Shown piece after piece: positions 25,337 to 33,759 of a stretch of DNA of 64,000 bases. This stretch comes from Pseudomonas neustonica (GTDB taxonomy: Bacteria > Pseudomonadota > Gammaproteobacteria > Pseudomonadales > Pseudomonadaceae): NCBI RefSeq assembly GCF_003797945.1, contig NZ_RKKU01000015.1, positions 31,591 to 95,590 of the forward strand. The letters are read 5' to 3'. The notes under the pieces are model-generated. The model made no database searches. It had not been told where the DNA came from and worked only from the letters and a program-made list of their open reading frames with translations. Position 1 is the first letter of the stretch, and each line of letters starts with the position of its first letter. Made by a program: the position numbers and the translations under genes.

Positions 25337-26131
25337 TCAGAACTCGTGTTCAGCTGCTGGGAATTCAACCTGTTTGACGGCTGTGACATAGGCGCTGATT
25401 GCGCCGGCTATGTCTGTCTGCCCGATCATGAAGTTTTTCACAAAACGTGGCAAGCGCCCGCTGATCGACAGGCCAAGCATATCGTGTACTACCAGCACCT
25501 GGCCGTCAGTTCCGCTGCCAGCGCCAATGCCAATCACCGGCACCTTGACGGCGGCGGTAATCTGATTGGCCAGCGCGGAAGGGACACATTCAAGCAATAG
25601 CATGCTGGCGCCGGCTGCTTCCAACGCCACCGCATCATCCAGCAAGGCTTTGGCCTGAGCCTCTTCACGCCCCTGCACCTTATAACCGCCGAGAATGTTG
25701 ACGGTTTGTGGGGTCAGCCCCAAATGCGCACAAACAGGGATGCCGTTGCGGCTGAGCATACTGACGTTCTCGGCGAGCCAGCCTGCGCCCTCGAGCTTGA
25801 CCATATGCGCGCCGGCCTGCATCAGCTGGGCACTGTTGCGTAAGGCGTCTTGCAGGGTGGCGTAGGCCATAAAGGGCAAGTCAGCCATGATCAGCGCGCC
25901 ACGGTTACCGCGTTTGACGGCCTGGGTGTGATAGGCCATATCGTCAACACTGACGGGTAGCGTACTGTCGTGTCCTTGCAGCACCATGCCGAGGGAGTCG
26001 CCCACCAGCATCACTTCAACGCCGGCAACACTCTCTACGTGGGCAAAGGTGGCATCGTAGGCGGTAAGGCAGACAATTTTTTCGCCGTTCTGCTTAAGCT
26101 TGTTTAGCGTCGTCAGGGTTACGTCAGGCAT
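25337..26131 (-). CDS. panB: 3-methyl-2-oxobutanoate hydroxymethyltransferase
   Basis: The 264-residue PanB uses 5,10-methylenetetrahydrofolate to make ketopantoate from 2-oxoisovalerate. Family stretches include '[40 protein letters not shown]', '[10 protein letters not shown]', 'KLEGAGW', '[22 protein letters not shown]' and '[16 protein letters not shown]'. The metal ligands Asp (VGDS) and Glu (ECVPS region) are present. It is followed after four bases by panC. Confidence 0.97.
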   Translation of the reverse strand: MPDVTLTTLNKLKQNGEKIVCLTAYDATFAHVESVAGVEVMLVGDSLGMVLQGHDSTLPVSVDDMAYHTQAVKRGNRGALIMADLPFMAYATLQDALRNSAQLMQAGAHMVKLEGAGWLAENVSMLSRNGIPVCAHLGLTPQTVNILGGYKVQGREEAQAKALLDDAVALEAAGASMLLLECVPSALANQITAAVKVPVIGIGAGSGTDGQVLVVHDMLGLSISGRLPRFVKNFMIGQTDIAGAISAYVTAVKQVEFPAAEHEF

Positions 26132-26280
26132 GGCAGATTCCAGTATTCGGCCTCAAAGAGGCGCCAGTTCGGTGAGCGCTGCGGCAGCCGCTATGGCGTA
26201 GCAACGCGCTGGATACTCAGGGTGTTTTGCGCCTGATGAGCATCGCTCACAAGGGCCGACAGAGAACGGCATCCTACGTG

Positions 26281-26811
26281 TCAGCCGTTGGGTGTCAAGC
26301 CTGTTTGCGCATCAGGCTGTTGTATAAAAACGGTCAATGTTTGCAGATCACCGCGCGGGCAGTCCTGCAGTAGCTTTTGCAGCGGAGTACCGTCGGGCAT
26401 TTGCAGGTCTGGCGCCAGTTCGGCGAGCGGGTAAAGCACAAAGGCGCGGGCGTGCATATGATAGTGCGGTACCTGCAAGCGGTCGCTGTTGATCCGGACG
26501 TTACCGAACAAGAGGATATCCAGGTCCAGTGTGCGTGGGCCCCAGCGTTCGGCCTTGCGCACGCGGCCTTGCTGGCGTTCTATCTGCTGCAGGCTGTCGA
26601 GCAATGCGTCGGCCTCCAGCTCGGTATCGAGTGCGACCACGGCATTGATGTAACCGGGTTGATCCTGCGGGCCCATGGGGGCGCTGCTGTAGAGCGATGA
26701 GCAGGCAGCAACCTCGGTTCGGGGCAGGCAGGCGAGTGCCGCGCAGGCGGCATGAACCTGCGCCGTTGGATCAGCCTGATTGCTGCCCAAGCCAATGTAG
26801 CAACGCGTCAT
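26281..26811 (-). CDS. folK: 6-hydroxymethyl-7,8-dihydropterin pyrophosphokinase
   Basis: The 176-residue HPPK transfers pyrophosphate from ATP to the pterin in folate synthesis. It has 'YIGLGSNQADP', 'SSLYSSAPMGPQDQPGYINAVV' and the signature 'RWGPRTLDLDILLFG' with the two metal-binding Asp. The ATG overlaps the pcnB stop by one base. A gap of 149 bases separates it from panB. Confidence 0.96.
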   Translation of the reverse strand: MTRCYIGLGSNQADPTAQVHAACAALACLPRTEVAACSSLYSSAPMGPQDQPGYINAVVALDTELEADALLDSLQQIERQQGRVRKAERWGPRTLDLDILLFGNVRINSDRLQVPHYHMHARAFVLYPLAELAPDLQMPDGTPLQKLLQDCPRGDLQTLTVFIQQPDAQTGLTPNG

Positions 26812-28181
26812 CAGGCGTCCGACGGCTTACTGTTGCGCGGCTTGCGACGTGCGCGCGAGCGTGAACGCTTGGGGCCGCTCTTGTCGCCGCCTACTTCACG
26901 TACCATGCGCCGACGCTCATCGGGATTGGCGTCCTGATAGCGGGTCCACCAGTCGCCCAGGCCGTCAGTTTGCTCGCCAGCGCTTTCGCGTAGCAGCAGG
27001 AAGTCATAGGCTGCACGAAAGCGCGGATGCTCCAGCATCTGATCGGCGCGACGACCACTGCGACGCTCCAGGCGCGGCTGCAGATCCCAGATTTCGCGCA
27101 TTGGGATGCTGAAGCGTTTTGGAATTGCCGTATGCCGGCATTGCTCGGATAACAGCTCCTGAGCAGCCTGCTGATGCGCGGGAATGCTCGGCACGCCCTG
27201 TTCTTCCAGATCACGTACCCGTTGTGGCAGTGCTGGCCAGAGCAAAGCCGCAAAGAGGAAGGCCGGGGTCACCGGTTTGCCTTGAGCTATACGTTCATCG
27301 GTATTGGCCAGCGCCTGCCGAACGATCTTCAAGGTATATTCGGGGCGATCAATGATAGCTTCGTCGGTATCAGGGAAGAGCGGGGCGAACAGGTCGTACT
27401 GATACAACAGATCAAAGGTATGTTGACCCTGACCGCTCATCAGCAGCTTGAGGACTTCGTCGAACAGGCGCGCTGCGGGGATGTCGTGCAGCAGTGGTGC
27501 CATGGACTCGATCGGCGCCGCGGTATGTTGCTCAATCTCGAAGCCCAGCTTACCGGCGAAGCGCACAGCACGAAGCATGCGCACCGGATCTTCCTGGTAA
27601 CGCTTCTCGGGCTGCCCGATCAAACGTACCTGCTGATTACGGATATCGTGGATACCATTGGCAAAATCATGAATCTGGCCGCTGGTAACGTCGTAGTAAA
27701 GCGCATTGATAGTGAAGTCGCGGCGCTGGGCGTCCTGTTCGAAGGTGCCGTATACGTTATCGCGCAGCAGTCGCCCCGACTCACTCTGGCGTGACTGTTC
27801 GGCGCTGGTCTCTTCTTCATGATTGGTGCGGAACGTGGCAACTTCGATGATTTCACGGCCGAAGTGGACGTGCGCCAGCTTGAAGCGGCGACCGATCAAA
27901 CGTGAGTTGCGGAAAGTCGCTCTTACCTGTTCAGGCGTAGCGCTGGTCGCGATATCGAAATCCTTGGGCTCGACATTCAACAGCAGGTCACGCACGCAGC
28001 CACCGACAGCGAAGGCCTGGTAGCCTGCCTGTTGTAGCCGCTCAACGACCGTTACGGCGTGCCGGCTGAGGCGTTCACGGCGCAGGCTATGCTGGCTGGC
28101 AGGGATGACAGTCGGGGTTGTTCGCTTGCGCTGAGGCGAGCCGAACGGGGAAGGGATTTTCTGCAACAGCTTCCGAATCAT
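26811..28181 (-). CDS. pcnB: Poly(A) polymerase I
   Basis: The 456-residue class II nucleotidyltransferase adds 3' poly(A) tails that promote RNA decay. The catalytic region 'AFAVGGCVRDLLLNVEPKDFDIATSATPEQVRATF' carries GG and DxD. Then comes 'RRDFTINALYYDV', and the C terminus is very basic (KRSRSRARRKPRNSK), as is usual in the proteobacterial enzymes. It is first in a unit with folK, panB and panC, and lies directly downstream of crcZ on the same strand. Confidence 0.96.
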   Translation of the reverse strand: MIRKLLQKIPSPFGSPQRKRTTPTVIPASQHSLRRERLSRHAVTVVERLQQAGYQAFAVGGCVRDLLLNVEPKDFDIATSATPEQVRATFRNSRLIGRRFKLAHVHFGREIIEVATFRTNHEEETSAEQSRQSESGRLLRDNVYGTFEQDAQRRDFTINALYYDVTSGQIHDFANGIHDIRNQQVRLIGQPEKRYQEDPVRMLRAVRFAGKLGFEIEQHTAAPIESMAPLLHDIPAARLFDEVLKLLMSGQGQHTFDLLYQYDLFAPLFPDTDEAIIDRPEYTLKIVRQALANTDERIAQGKPVTPAFLFAALLWPALPQRVRDLEEQGVPSIPAHQQAAQELLSEQCRHTAIPKRFSIPMREIWDLQPRLERRSGRRADQMLEHPRFRAAYDFLLLRESAGEQTDGLGDWWTRYQDANPDERRRMVREVGGDKSGPKRSRSRARRKPRNSKPSDA

Positions 28182-28407
28182 AAAAGTTGGTTTTCCAACA
28201 GCCCGTCAATGCCCGCTTACCGCAGTGCTGTCGGTTGAGGGCTTAGAATGAATGAATGAGTTTAAGTCTGGCGAGCCGGGACCGCCAAAATTGGCGAGTT
28301 GGGCCTAGCCTGAATTGTCTCAATTGCCGAGCATTCTAGCCTGAAATGGCTTGAAAGGTAAGGAACAATAGGATAGGGAAGATATAGGGCTTGAGGAGGG
28401 AGTCGGG
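28182..28407 (-). promoter_or_regulatory. pcnB upstream region with direct repeats
   Basis: This region between the crcZ 3' end and pcnB holds two copies of CTAGCCTGAA (plus-strand view, 28305-28314 and 28336-28345), 31 bases apart, or three helical turns. It also has an arm pair CGCCAA/TTGGCG (28283-28296) and three ATTC units. The second repeat overlaps a TAGAAT -10-like box on the minus strand. I see no good -35, and the role of the repeats is unknown. Confidence 0.4.
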
Positions 28408-28771
28408 AGATAAAGCCCAAGGGGAGCATTCACTCCCCCTAATGGTATTTTTTATTGTTGTTATTATCAGAGCTATAATTTTTTTTATACAGCAGCGACC
28501 AAGCTCGCCATGTGATAAACCCATCTCGGGTTGTCAAAAACAAACGGATTGCTTTGGAAGCTTAGGTTCAGTGTCGGCCTTTATGTTGCTATGGACGGTA
28601 GGTTGCTTAGGCAACTTTTATTTTTCTCTTGTCCATCTGAGCATCCTGCTCGCGACCTGACTGCTATTCTCCAAAAGAATCAGTTTGCTGCGTCTCTCAC
28701 GTTTTATTTTTATTGTCTGTGGAGATGAATATTATTTTTATTATGTGTTTTGGTTTTTATTGTTGTTGTAC
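28408..28771 (-). ncRNA. crcZ: CrcZ-type small RNA that sequesters Hfq/Crc
   Basis: This is a minus-strand RNA of about 360 nt in the cbrB-pcnB gap, exactly where Pseudomonas carries crcZ. It begins near GTACAACAACAATAA, 12 bases after the -12 box of a sigma-54 promoter. It has at least five A-rich CA motifs of the AAnAAnAA kind: AACAACAATAA near the start, AATAAAAATAA, ACAATAAAAATAA, GAAAAATAAAAG and AATAACAACAATAA near the end. The 3' end is a GGGGAG/CTCCCC hairpin (28421-28438). In Pseudomonas, CrcZ binds Hfq (with Crc) and relieves catabolite repression when CbrAB is active. The CA motifs, promoter spacing and location are seen here; the role is carried over. The exact ends are estimates. 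Confidence 0.88.
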
Positions 28772-28780
28772 TGGACATAA

Positions 28781-28796
28781 AGCATTTGCCGTGCCA
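28781..28796 (-). promoter_or_regulatory. Sigma-54 promoter of crcZ
   Basis: On the minus strand the sequence is TGGCACGGCAAATGCT. GG at -24 and GC at -12 are separated by ten bases, as sigma-54 requires, and the -24 element TGGCAC is perfect. The start would fall at about 28770, next to the first CA motif of crcZ. Confidence 0.85.
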
Positions 28797-28869
28797 TCTT
28801 TTTAAAGTCATTTAAAAACAATGGCTTACGTTTTTATTCGTTTTCTCCTCCCGTGCTGCCTGTGGCAGT

Positions 28870-28975
28870 TGTTACCGTAAGCCTCGTAAAAGTGTTACCT
28901 CGCCCAAGGTGTGGGGTAACAGTTTTCGCAAATGGGGCGGGTAACAGGTAACACTTGCTGTCTCTTGACTGTTAC
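28870..28975 (-). promoter_or_regulatory. Cluster of CbrB-type half-sites upstream of crcZ
   Basis: There are three TGTTAC half-sites (28870-28875, 28893-28898, 28970-28975) and three GTAACA half-sites (28916-28921, 28941-28946, 28948-28953), 75 to 180 bases upstream of the sigma-54 promoter. CbrB is reported to bind TGTTAC/GTAACA dyads at crc RNA promoters. One inward pair here has a 17-base gap, larger than the usual 13-14, so how the half-sites pair is uncertain. Confidence 0.7.
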
Positions 28976-29011
28976 TCAGACCACAAACCGCTCTGGCACA
29001 AGGGTGCCTCA

Positions 29012-29058
29012 CGACTAAAGGCGCGCTCACAGCAGGTGTGTCAGCGCGCTTTTAGTCG
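29012..29058 (-). terminator. Terminator hairpin after cbrB
   Basis: CGACTAAAGGCGCGCT (29012-29027) pairs with AGCGCGCTTTTAGTCG (29043-29058), a 16-bp stem with one G-U pair. It lies 27 bases after the cbrB stop. The A and T tracts fall inside the stem. It would insulate the crcZ promoter region from cbrB transcription. Confidence 0.7.
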
Positions 29059-29084
29059 GAGGAGATTAGAGAATAAGAAGCTGT

Positions 29085-30521
29085 TTAGCTGTTGGCGGTT
29101 TTCTTGCGTGGAATGCCAAGGCGCTGGCGACGTTCCCACAAGCATTTGCGGCTGATGCCGAGCTTGTGAGCCAGCTGTGTTTCCGTCATGTGCTCTTGGT
29201 GCTCGAGCACGAAGTGCTGGAAGTAGTCCTCCAGTGAGAGGTCTTCTGCAGGCTCCTGGCCGGGGCTGTCGGCGTGTTGCATGGTCTGCAGTGCATTGGC
29301 GGCCTCTGAGGCACGCTCGTACTCGGCGTCCAGTTCTATGCCCAGCAGGTCGGCGGTGATTTCGTCGTGGTCGCAGAGAATGGCTGAGCGCTCGATAGCG
29401 TTCTCCAGCTCGCGCACGTTGCCTGGCCAGGTGTAGTTGAGAATTGCGTTGCGGGCCTCGGCACTGAAGTGCAGCCCATGCTGGTTAGTATTGCTCGCGG
29501 CGCGTTCCAGCAGCGCTTCGGCAATCAGTACAACATCCTTGCCACGATCACGCAGCGGCGGCAGGCGCAGTTCAATCACGTTGAGTCGGTAGAAGAGGTC
29601 TTCGCGGAACAAGCCCTGACGTGCCATGGTCTTCAGATCACGGTGCGTCGCTGCCACCAAGCGCACGTCGACCTTGTGTGATTGTACCGAGCCAACGCGT
29701 CGAATTTCGCCTTCCTGCAGTACGCGCAACAGACGCGCTTGCGCCTCCAGCGGCAATTCGCCGATCTCATCCAGGAACAGGGTGCCGCCATCAGCAGCTT
29801 CGACCAGACCGGTGCGGCCTGCCGTTGCACCGGTAAAAGAGCCTTTTTCGTGGCCGAATAGCTCGGACTCGATCAAAGTCTCCGGAATGGCGGCGCAGTT
29901 AACCGAGATAAGCGGTGCCTTGGCTCGTTGTGAACGCTCGTGCATGGCCCGCGCTACCAGCTCTTTACCCGTGCCTGATTCGCCCTGGATCAGCACGGTA
30001 GAGTCGGTTGGCGCGACTTTGCTGATGCGTTTGAATAGGGTTTGCATGGATTCACAGGAGCCGATAATCCCCATGTCGTAGTCGTCACCAGGCGCAGCAG
30101 CGACCTTTGGTTTGGCACTGGCAGTTTTGCTCGCGCTGCTCTCAACCGGGCTGCTCTTGATCTGTTCGCGCTGACTGCGGGTGGCGATGATGCGCTGCAC
30201 GGTTTCGACCATTTCATCGTGGTCGAACGGCTTGGCGATATAGTCAACCGCACCCTGCTTCATTGAGTCGACAGCTGAGCGCAGGCTGGCATAGCTGGTC
30301 ATGATCAATACCGGGGTATCAGGTGCGCGCTTGATCATCTCGGTGCCAGGCTCGCCCGGCAGACGCAGATCGCTGATGATCAGGTCAAACGTCTTGAGAT
30401 CATATTGCTCTGTCTCGGCGACAGAGCCGGCTTCCTGTACCTGGTATTGGTGCCGTTCCAGCATTCGCTTCAAGGCGGTGCGGATAATGGCTTCGTCTTC
30501 AACTACCAGTATGTGTGACAT
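29085..30521 (-). CDS. cbrB: Sigma-54-dependent response regulator CbrB
   Basis: The 478-residue NtrC-family regulator has a receiver domain (1-120, phospho-Asp in 'LIISDLRLPGEPG'). Its AAA+ domain has Walker A GESGTGKE, the sigma-54 contact motif GSFTGA (Ser in place of Ala of GAFTGA) and 'GGTLFLDEIGELPLEAQ'. The C terminus is a Fis-type HTH ('ETQLAHKLGISRKCLWERRQRLGI'). I chose the ATG at 30521 (MSHILVVEDE), which gives the length known for Pseudomonas CbrB. It activates crcZ and carbon/nitrogen catabolic genes. It pairs with CbrA, 34 bases upstream. Confidence 0.95.
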   Translation of the reverse strand: MSHILVVEDEAIIRTALKRMLERHQYQVQEAGSVAETEQYDLKTFDLIISDLRLPGEPGTEMIKRAPDTPVLIMTSYASLRSAVDSMKQGAVDYIAKPFDHDEMVETVQRIIATRSQREQIKSSPVESSASKTASAKPKVAAAPGDDYDMGIIGSCESMQTLFKRISKVAPTDSTVLIQGESGTGKELVARAMHERSQRAKAPLISVNCAAIPETLIESELFGHEKGSFTGATAGRTGLVEAADGGTLFLDEIGELPLEAQARLLRVLQEGEIRRVGSVQSHKVDVRLVAATHRDLKTMARQGLFREDLFYRLNVIELRLPPLRDRGKDVVLIAEALLERAASNTNQHGLHFSAEARNAILNYTWPGNVRELENAIERSAILCDHDEITADLLGIELDAEYERASEAANALQTMQHADSPGQEPAEDLSLEDYFQHFVLEHQEHMTETQLAHKLGISRKCLWERRQRLGIPRKKTANS

Positions 30522-30555
30522 GTAAACCTCATGCGTGACGGCACCCTGGAATACT

Positions 30556-33507
30556 TCAGGCGTAGGCACCGTTACTGATATTGCTGTAACGCGGCAGGGT
30601 TATGGTAAACCGGGTGCCACGCTGGGATGTATGCTCGACTGGGCTGTCGATAGTTATCTGCCCATAATGCTCTTCGACAATGGAGTAAACCAGTGCCAAT
30701 CCAAGCCCGGTTCCTGTCCCCGGCTCCTTGGTGGTGAAGAAGGGCTCGAACAGGCGATCCATAATTTCCTTATCAATACCGCTGCCCTGATCTTCAATTT
30801 GCAGCAGCACCTGGTGCTCGTTTATCTGGGTGCTGATGGTGATGCTGTCGCCATTTTCGCTGGCATCGCGCGCGTTCCCTAGCAGGTTGATCAGGACCTG
30901 AACCAGGCGCTGCGAATCACCCGATACCCGATGCGCCGGATCACACAGGTTAACATACTTGACCTCCGGCCCTTTGCGGTTGAGCGAGAGCAGATGTATC
31001 GCTTCGTTGCTGCAGGCGGCCAGGTCGACTTCTTCGTTGGGGTGCTGGTGGCGGCTGCCGACGTGGGCAAAGTTGACCAGTGACTGCACGATGCGCGATA
31101 CCCGTCGGGTTTGTTCGATGATCTGTTCGGACGCCTCACGCGCCTCCAATTGCTCGGACTCGTCGCGCAGATTTTGCGCCAGGCAGGCGATACCGGTGAT
31201 CGGGTTGCCGATCTCGTGAGCGACGCCAGCAGCGAGCCGGCCAATCGAGGCAAGGCGCTCGGAATGCATCAGTTCTTCTTCCAGCATCTGATTTTCGGTC
31301 TGGTCTTCGATCAGCAAAACCAGGCCGCTGCCGCCAACGTATCCCGGTTCGTCGATCGCAGCCTTGTGCAGACTGAGCCACTGCGTCTGGCCTTTGACCA
31401 GGAGCTTTTGCTTATGCATATGCGAAGACTGGTCATCGACAAAGCGGCCCAGCAGCTCACTCCAGGGAGCGGGCAAATTGCTTAGCCGGGAGCCAATCAC
31501 GCTGTCCGCCTCGATCCCGGTCAATGCTTGCATGGCGCGGTTCCACATCAATACCTCATTGTCCTGCGCCAGCGAGCACACGCCCATGGGCAAGTCCTGC
31601 AGCGTCTGGCGGTGATAGCGGCGCAGTGCATCCAGCTCTGCGGCAAGACCGGTGAGGCGCGAATGATAGTCTTCCAGACGATTCTCAATGAAGTGAATGT
31701 CTTCGGTTACGTAGCCATCACGTCCCATTTTGAACGGCAGAAAGGTCTCGATGATGTCTTGTGCTACCGAGGGTCCCATCAGGCCGGACAGATTAGCCTC
31801 GAGTCGGTCGCGCAGACGGCGTAGGGCATAGGGGCGGCGTTCGTCGAAGGGTAGCTTGAGGTCATGCAGTGCCTGTTCTACTTCGTATTGCGCGGTCTTG
31901 TTACCCAAGGGTTTGGCCAGCTGCTGAGCAAACTCCTGCGGTGACGAGGCCATCAGTTGAATGCGTTGTGGGCGACTGACGTTGTCGACCGAGCAGGCTT
32001 CTGCAGCGCTTTGTTCTTCATCACTGCGCTGGGTAAATAGCGAGATCAAGGTCAACACCACCACGTTGACCGCCAGTGAGCTGATGGCTGCTACGTGCCA
32101 GGTATCGGCATTGAAGCTCAGGGTCAGGCCGAACAGCTGCAAGCTTGGCAGGCTGGTGACCAGTGGCAGCAGCAGGGTGATTGCCCAGACGGCCATGCCG
32201 GCAATCAGGCCGCTGATGAAGCCGCGCCTATTGGCCTGTGGCCAATAGAGCACAGACAGGGTGCCGGGCAGAAACTGTACGGTAGCGACGAAGGAGGCGA
32301 TGCCCAGGTTGGCCAGATCCTGCTCGGCACCGAGCAAGCGATAGAAGCCATAACTGGCCATGATGATCGCCGCAATTAAAGTGCGCCGCGTCCAGAGTAA
32401 CCAGCGGTAGATATTGTTGTCGGCACTGGGCTGGTAGAGCGGCAGCACCATGTGGTTGAGTACCATGCCCGACAACGCCAGGGTGACCACGATGATCAGG
32501 CCGCTGGCGGCTGAAAGCCCACCGACGAAAGCCAGTAGCGATAGCCATTCCGAGCCGGCGGCAACGCCCAGACCCAGTGAAAAGTACTCAGGGTTGGTGG
32601 GTACGCCCAGATGCAGGCCGGCCCACAGAATCGGTGGCACGGCGAGGCTCATCAGTAGCAGGAACAGCGGCAGCCCCCAGCTGGCGGTACCCATGGCGCG
32701 CGGGTTGAGGTTTTCGGTAAACGCCATGTGATACATGTGCGGCATGACGAAAGCGGCAGAGAAGAACACCAGCAGTAGTGTACGCCAGGGGCCTTCCTGT
32801 AACGGGGTATGCAGCGTCTTGAGTGCTTCCTGATTGCTGTCCAGCCACAGCTGCAGACCGGCTGGGCCATCGAAAACGACAAAGAGTGCATAGAGGCCAA
32901 TAGCACCAATGGATATCAGCTTGACCAGCGATTCAAAGGCGATAGCAATGACCAGGCCTTCATGTTTCTCGCGGGCAGAAATGTGCCGTGCACCGAAGAG
33001 AATGGCGAATAGCGTGATCAGGATGCAAAAGCCGAGTGCGACTGTGCCCTGGCCGGATTGCTGCGTGAGTATTTGTACCGAATCGGCAACCGCTTGAATC
33101 TGCAACGCCAGTAGCGGCAAGACGCCCACCAGCATGAATACTGTGGTCAGGGTGCCAGCCCAGGTGCTGCGGAAACGGAAGGAGAACAGGTCGGCCAGCG
33201 ATGACAACTGGTAGGTACGGGTGATGCGTAGTATCGGATTGAGCAGCACCGGGGCCAAAAGAAAGGCGCCACATACGCCAAGATAGTAGGTCAGGAAGCC
33301 ATAGCCGTACTGATAGGCCAGGCCCACCGTGCCGTAAAATGCCCAGGCGCTGGCGTATACCCCGAGCGACAGGGTGTAGATTGCAGGATGGCGCAGAACC
33401 GCACGAGGTAGCAGACCGTGCTCGGTAATCCAGGCAACGCCAAACAGCAGGATCAGGTAACCAATACTAATCAGCAGCAGCTGACTGAGGTCAAAGCTCA
33501 TCGGCAT
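30556..33507 (-). CDS. cbrA: Sensor histidine kinase CbrA with SLC5-type transporter domain
   Basis: The 983-residue protein starts with about 13 transmembrane helices of the sodium/solute symporter (SLC5) fold (1-510). A linker and a PAS domain (about 630-740, 'DLPMGVCSLAQDNEVLMWNRAMQALTG') follow. The HisKA domain has VAHEIGNPITG (phospho-His near 764) and the ATPase domain has 'LINLLGNARDASENG' and 'GTGTGLGLALVYSIVEEH'. It senses carbon/nitrogen balance and in Pseudomonas also transports histidine. The start at 33507 (MPMSFDL) or the ATG at 33501 are both possible. Both lie inside the end of cbrX, so translation is coupled. Confidence 0.95.
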   Translation of the reverse strand: MPMSFDLSQLLLISIGYLILLFGVAWITEHGLLPRAVLRHPAIYTLSLGVYASAWAFYGTVGLAYQYGYGFLTYYLGVCGAFLLAPVLLNPILRITRTYQLSSLADLFSFRFRSTWAGTLTTVFMLVGVLPLLALQIQAVADSVQILTQQSGQGTVALGFCILITLFAILFGARHISAREKHEGLVIAIAFESLVKLISIGAIGLYALFVVFDGPAGLQLWLDSNQEALKTLHTPLQEGPWRTLLLVFFSAAFVMPHMYHMAFTENLNPRAMGTASWGLPLFLLLMSLAVPPILWAGLHLGVPTNPEYFSLGLGVAAGSEWLSLLAFVGGLSAASGLIIVVTLALSGMVLNHMVLPLYQPSADNNIYRWLLWTRRTLIAAIIMASYGFYRLLGAEQDLANLGIASFVATVQFLPGTLSVLYWPQANRRGFISGLIAGMAVWAITLLLPLVTSLPSLQLFGLTLSFNADTWHVAAISSLAVNVVVLTLISLFTQRSDEEQSAAEACSVDNVSRPQRIQLMASSPQEFAQQLAKPLGNKTAQYEVEQALHDLKLPFDERRPYALRRLRDRLEANLSGLMGPSVAQDIIETFLPFKMGRDGYVTEDIHFIENRLEDYHSRLTGLAAELDALRRYHRQTLQDLPMGVCSLAQDNEVLMWNRAMQALTGIEADSVIGSRLSNLPAPWSELLGRFVDDQSSHMHKQKLLVKGQTQWLSLHKAAIDEPGYVGGSGLVLLIEDQTENQMLEEELMHSERLASIGRLAAGVAHEIGNPITGIACLAQNLRDESEQLEAREASEQIIEQTRRVSRIVQSLVNFAHVGSRHQHPNEEVDLAACSNEAIHLLSLNRKGPEVKYVNLCDPAHRVSGDSQRLVQVLINLLGNARDASENGDSITISTQINEHQVLLQIEDQGSGIDKEIMDRLFEPFFTTKEPGTGTGLGLALVYSIVEEHYGQITIDSPVEHTSQRGTRFTITLPRYSNISNGAYA

Positions 33508-33667
33508 CTTTTGGGCTCTGTAGCAGCATGCCGGCGATAATCAGAATCAGCCACAGCACGTAGGGACGGTACCAGGCACCCTGGGGTTCTATCCACCAGT
33601 CCATGATGGCCGGGGAGAACAGGTAAATGCCGATCACCAGCAGCAGTACCAGTCGGTAGATATACAT
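33491..33667 (-). CDS. cbrX: Small membrane protein CbrX
   Basis: The 58-residue protein begins MYIYRLVLLLVIGIYLFSP and has two hydrophobic helices (about 3-20 and 36-50) joined by 'AIMDWWIEPQGAWYRPY'. It ends SPKDADEL. Its stop lies 17 bases inside cbrA (ATGCCGATGAGCTTTGA overlap). The location and size match the cbrX gene described upstream of cbrA in Pseudomonas putida, where it is translationally coupled to cbrA. No Shine-Dalgarno of note lies before the cbrA start, which fits coupling. Its biochemical role is not established. Confidence 0.85.
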   Translation of the reverse strand: MYIYRLVLLLVIGIYLFSPAIMDWWIEPQGAWYRPYVLWLILIIAGMLLQSPKDADEL

Positions 33668-33759
33668 GGGTATCCGTTGGGTTTTGGGCGGCCGTTGGTT
33701 GTCGGTCCGCGATGGTCAGGTTCTGATGGTAATCAGGCTGCTGCCCCTTGCCAAGGGCG

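Noticed and set aside
28391..28728. Plus-strand frames across the crcZ region
   Set aside because: They run antisense to the CrcZ RNA, and their Phe/Leu/Ile-rich content reflects the A-rich RNA on the other strand. There is no good ribosome binding site.
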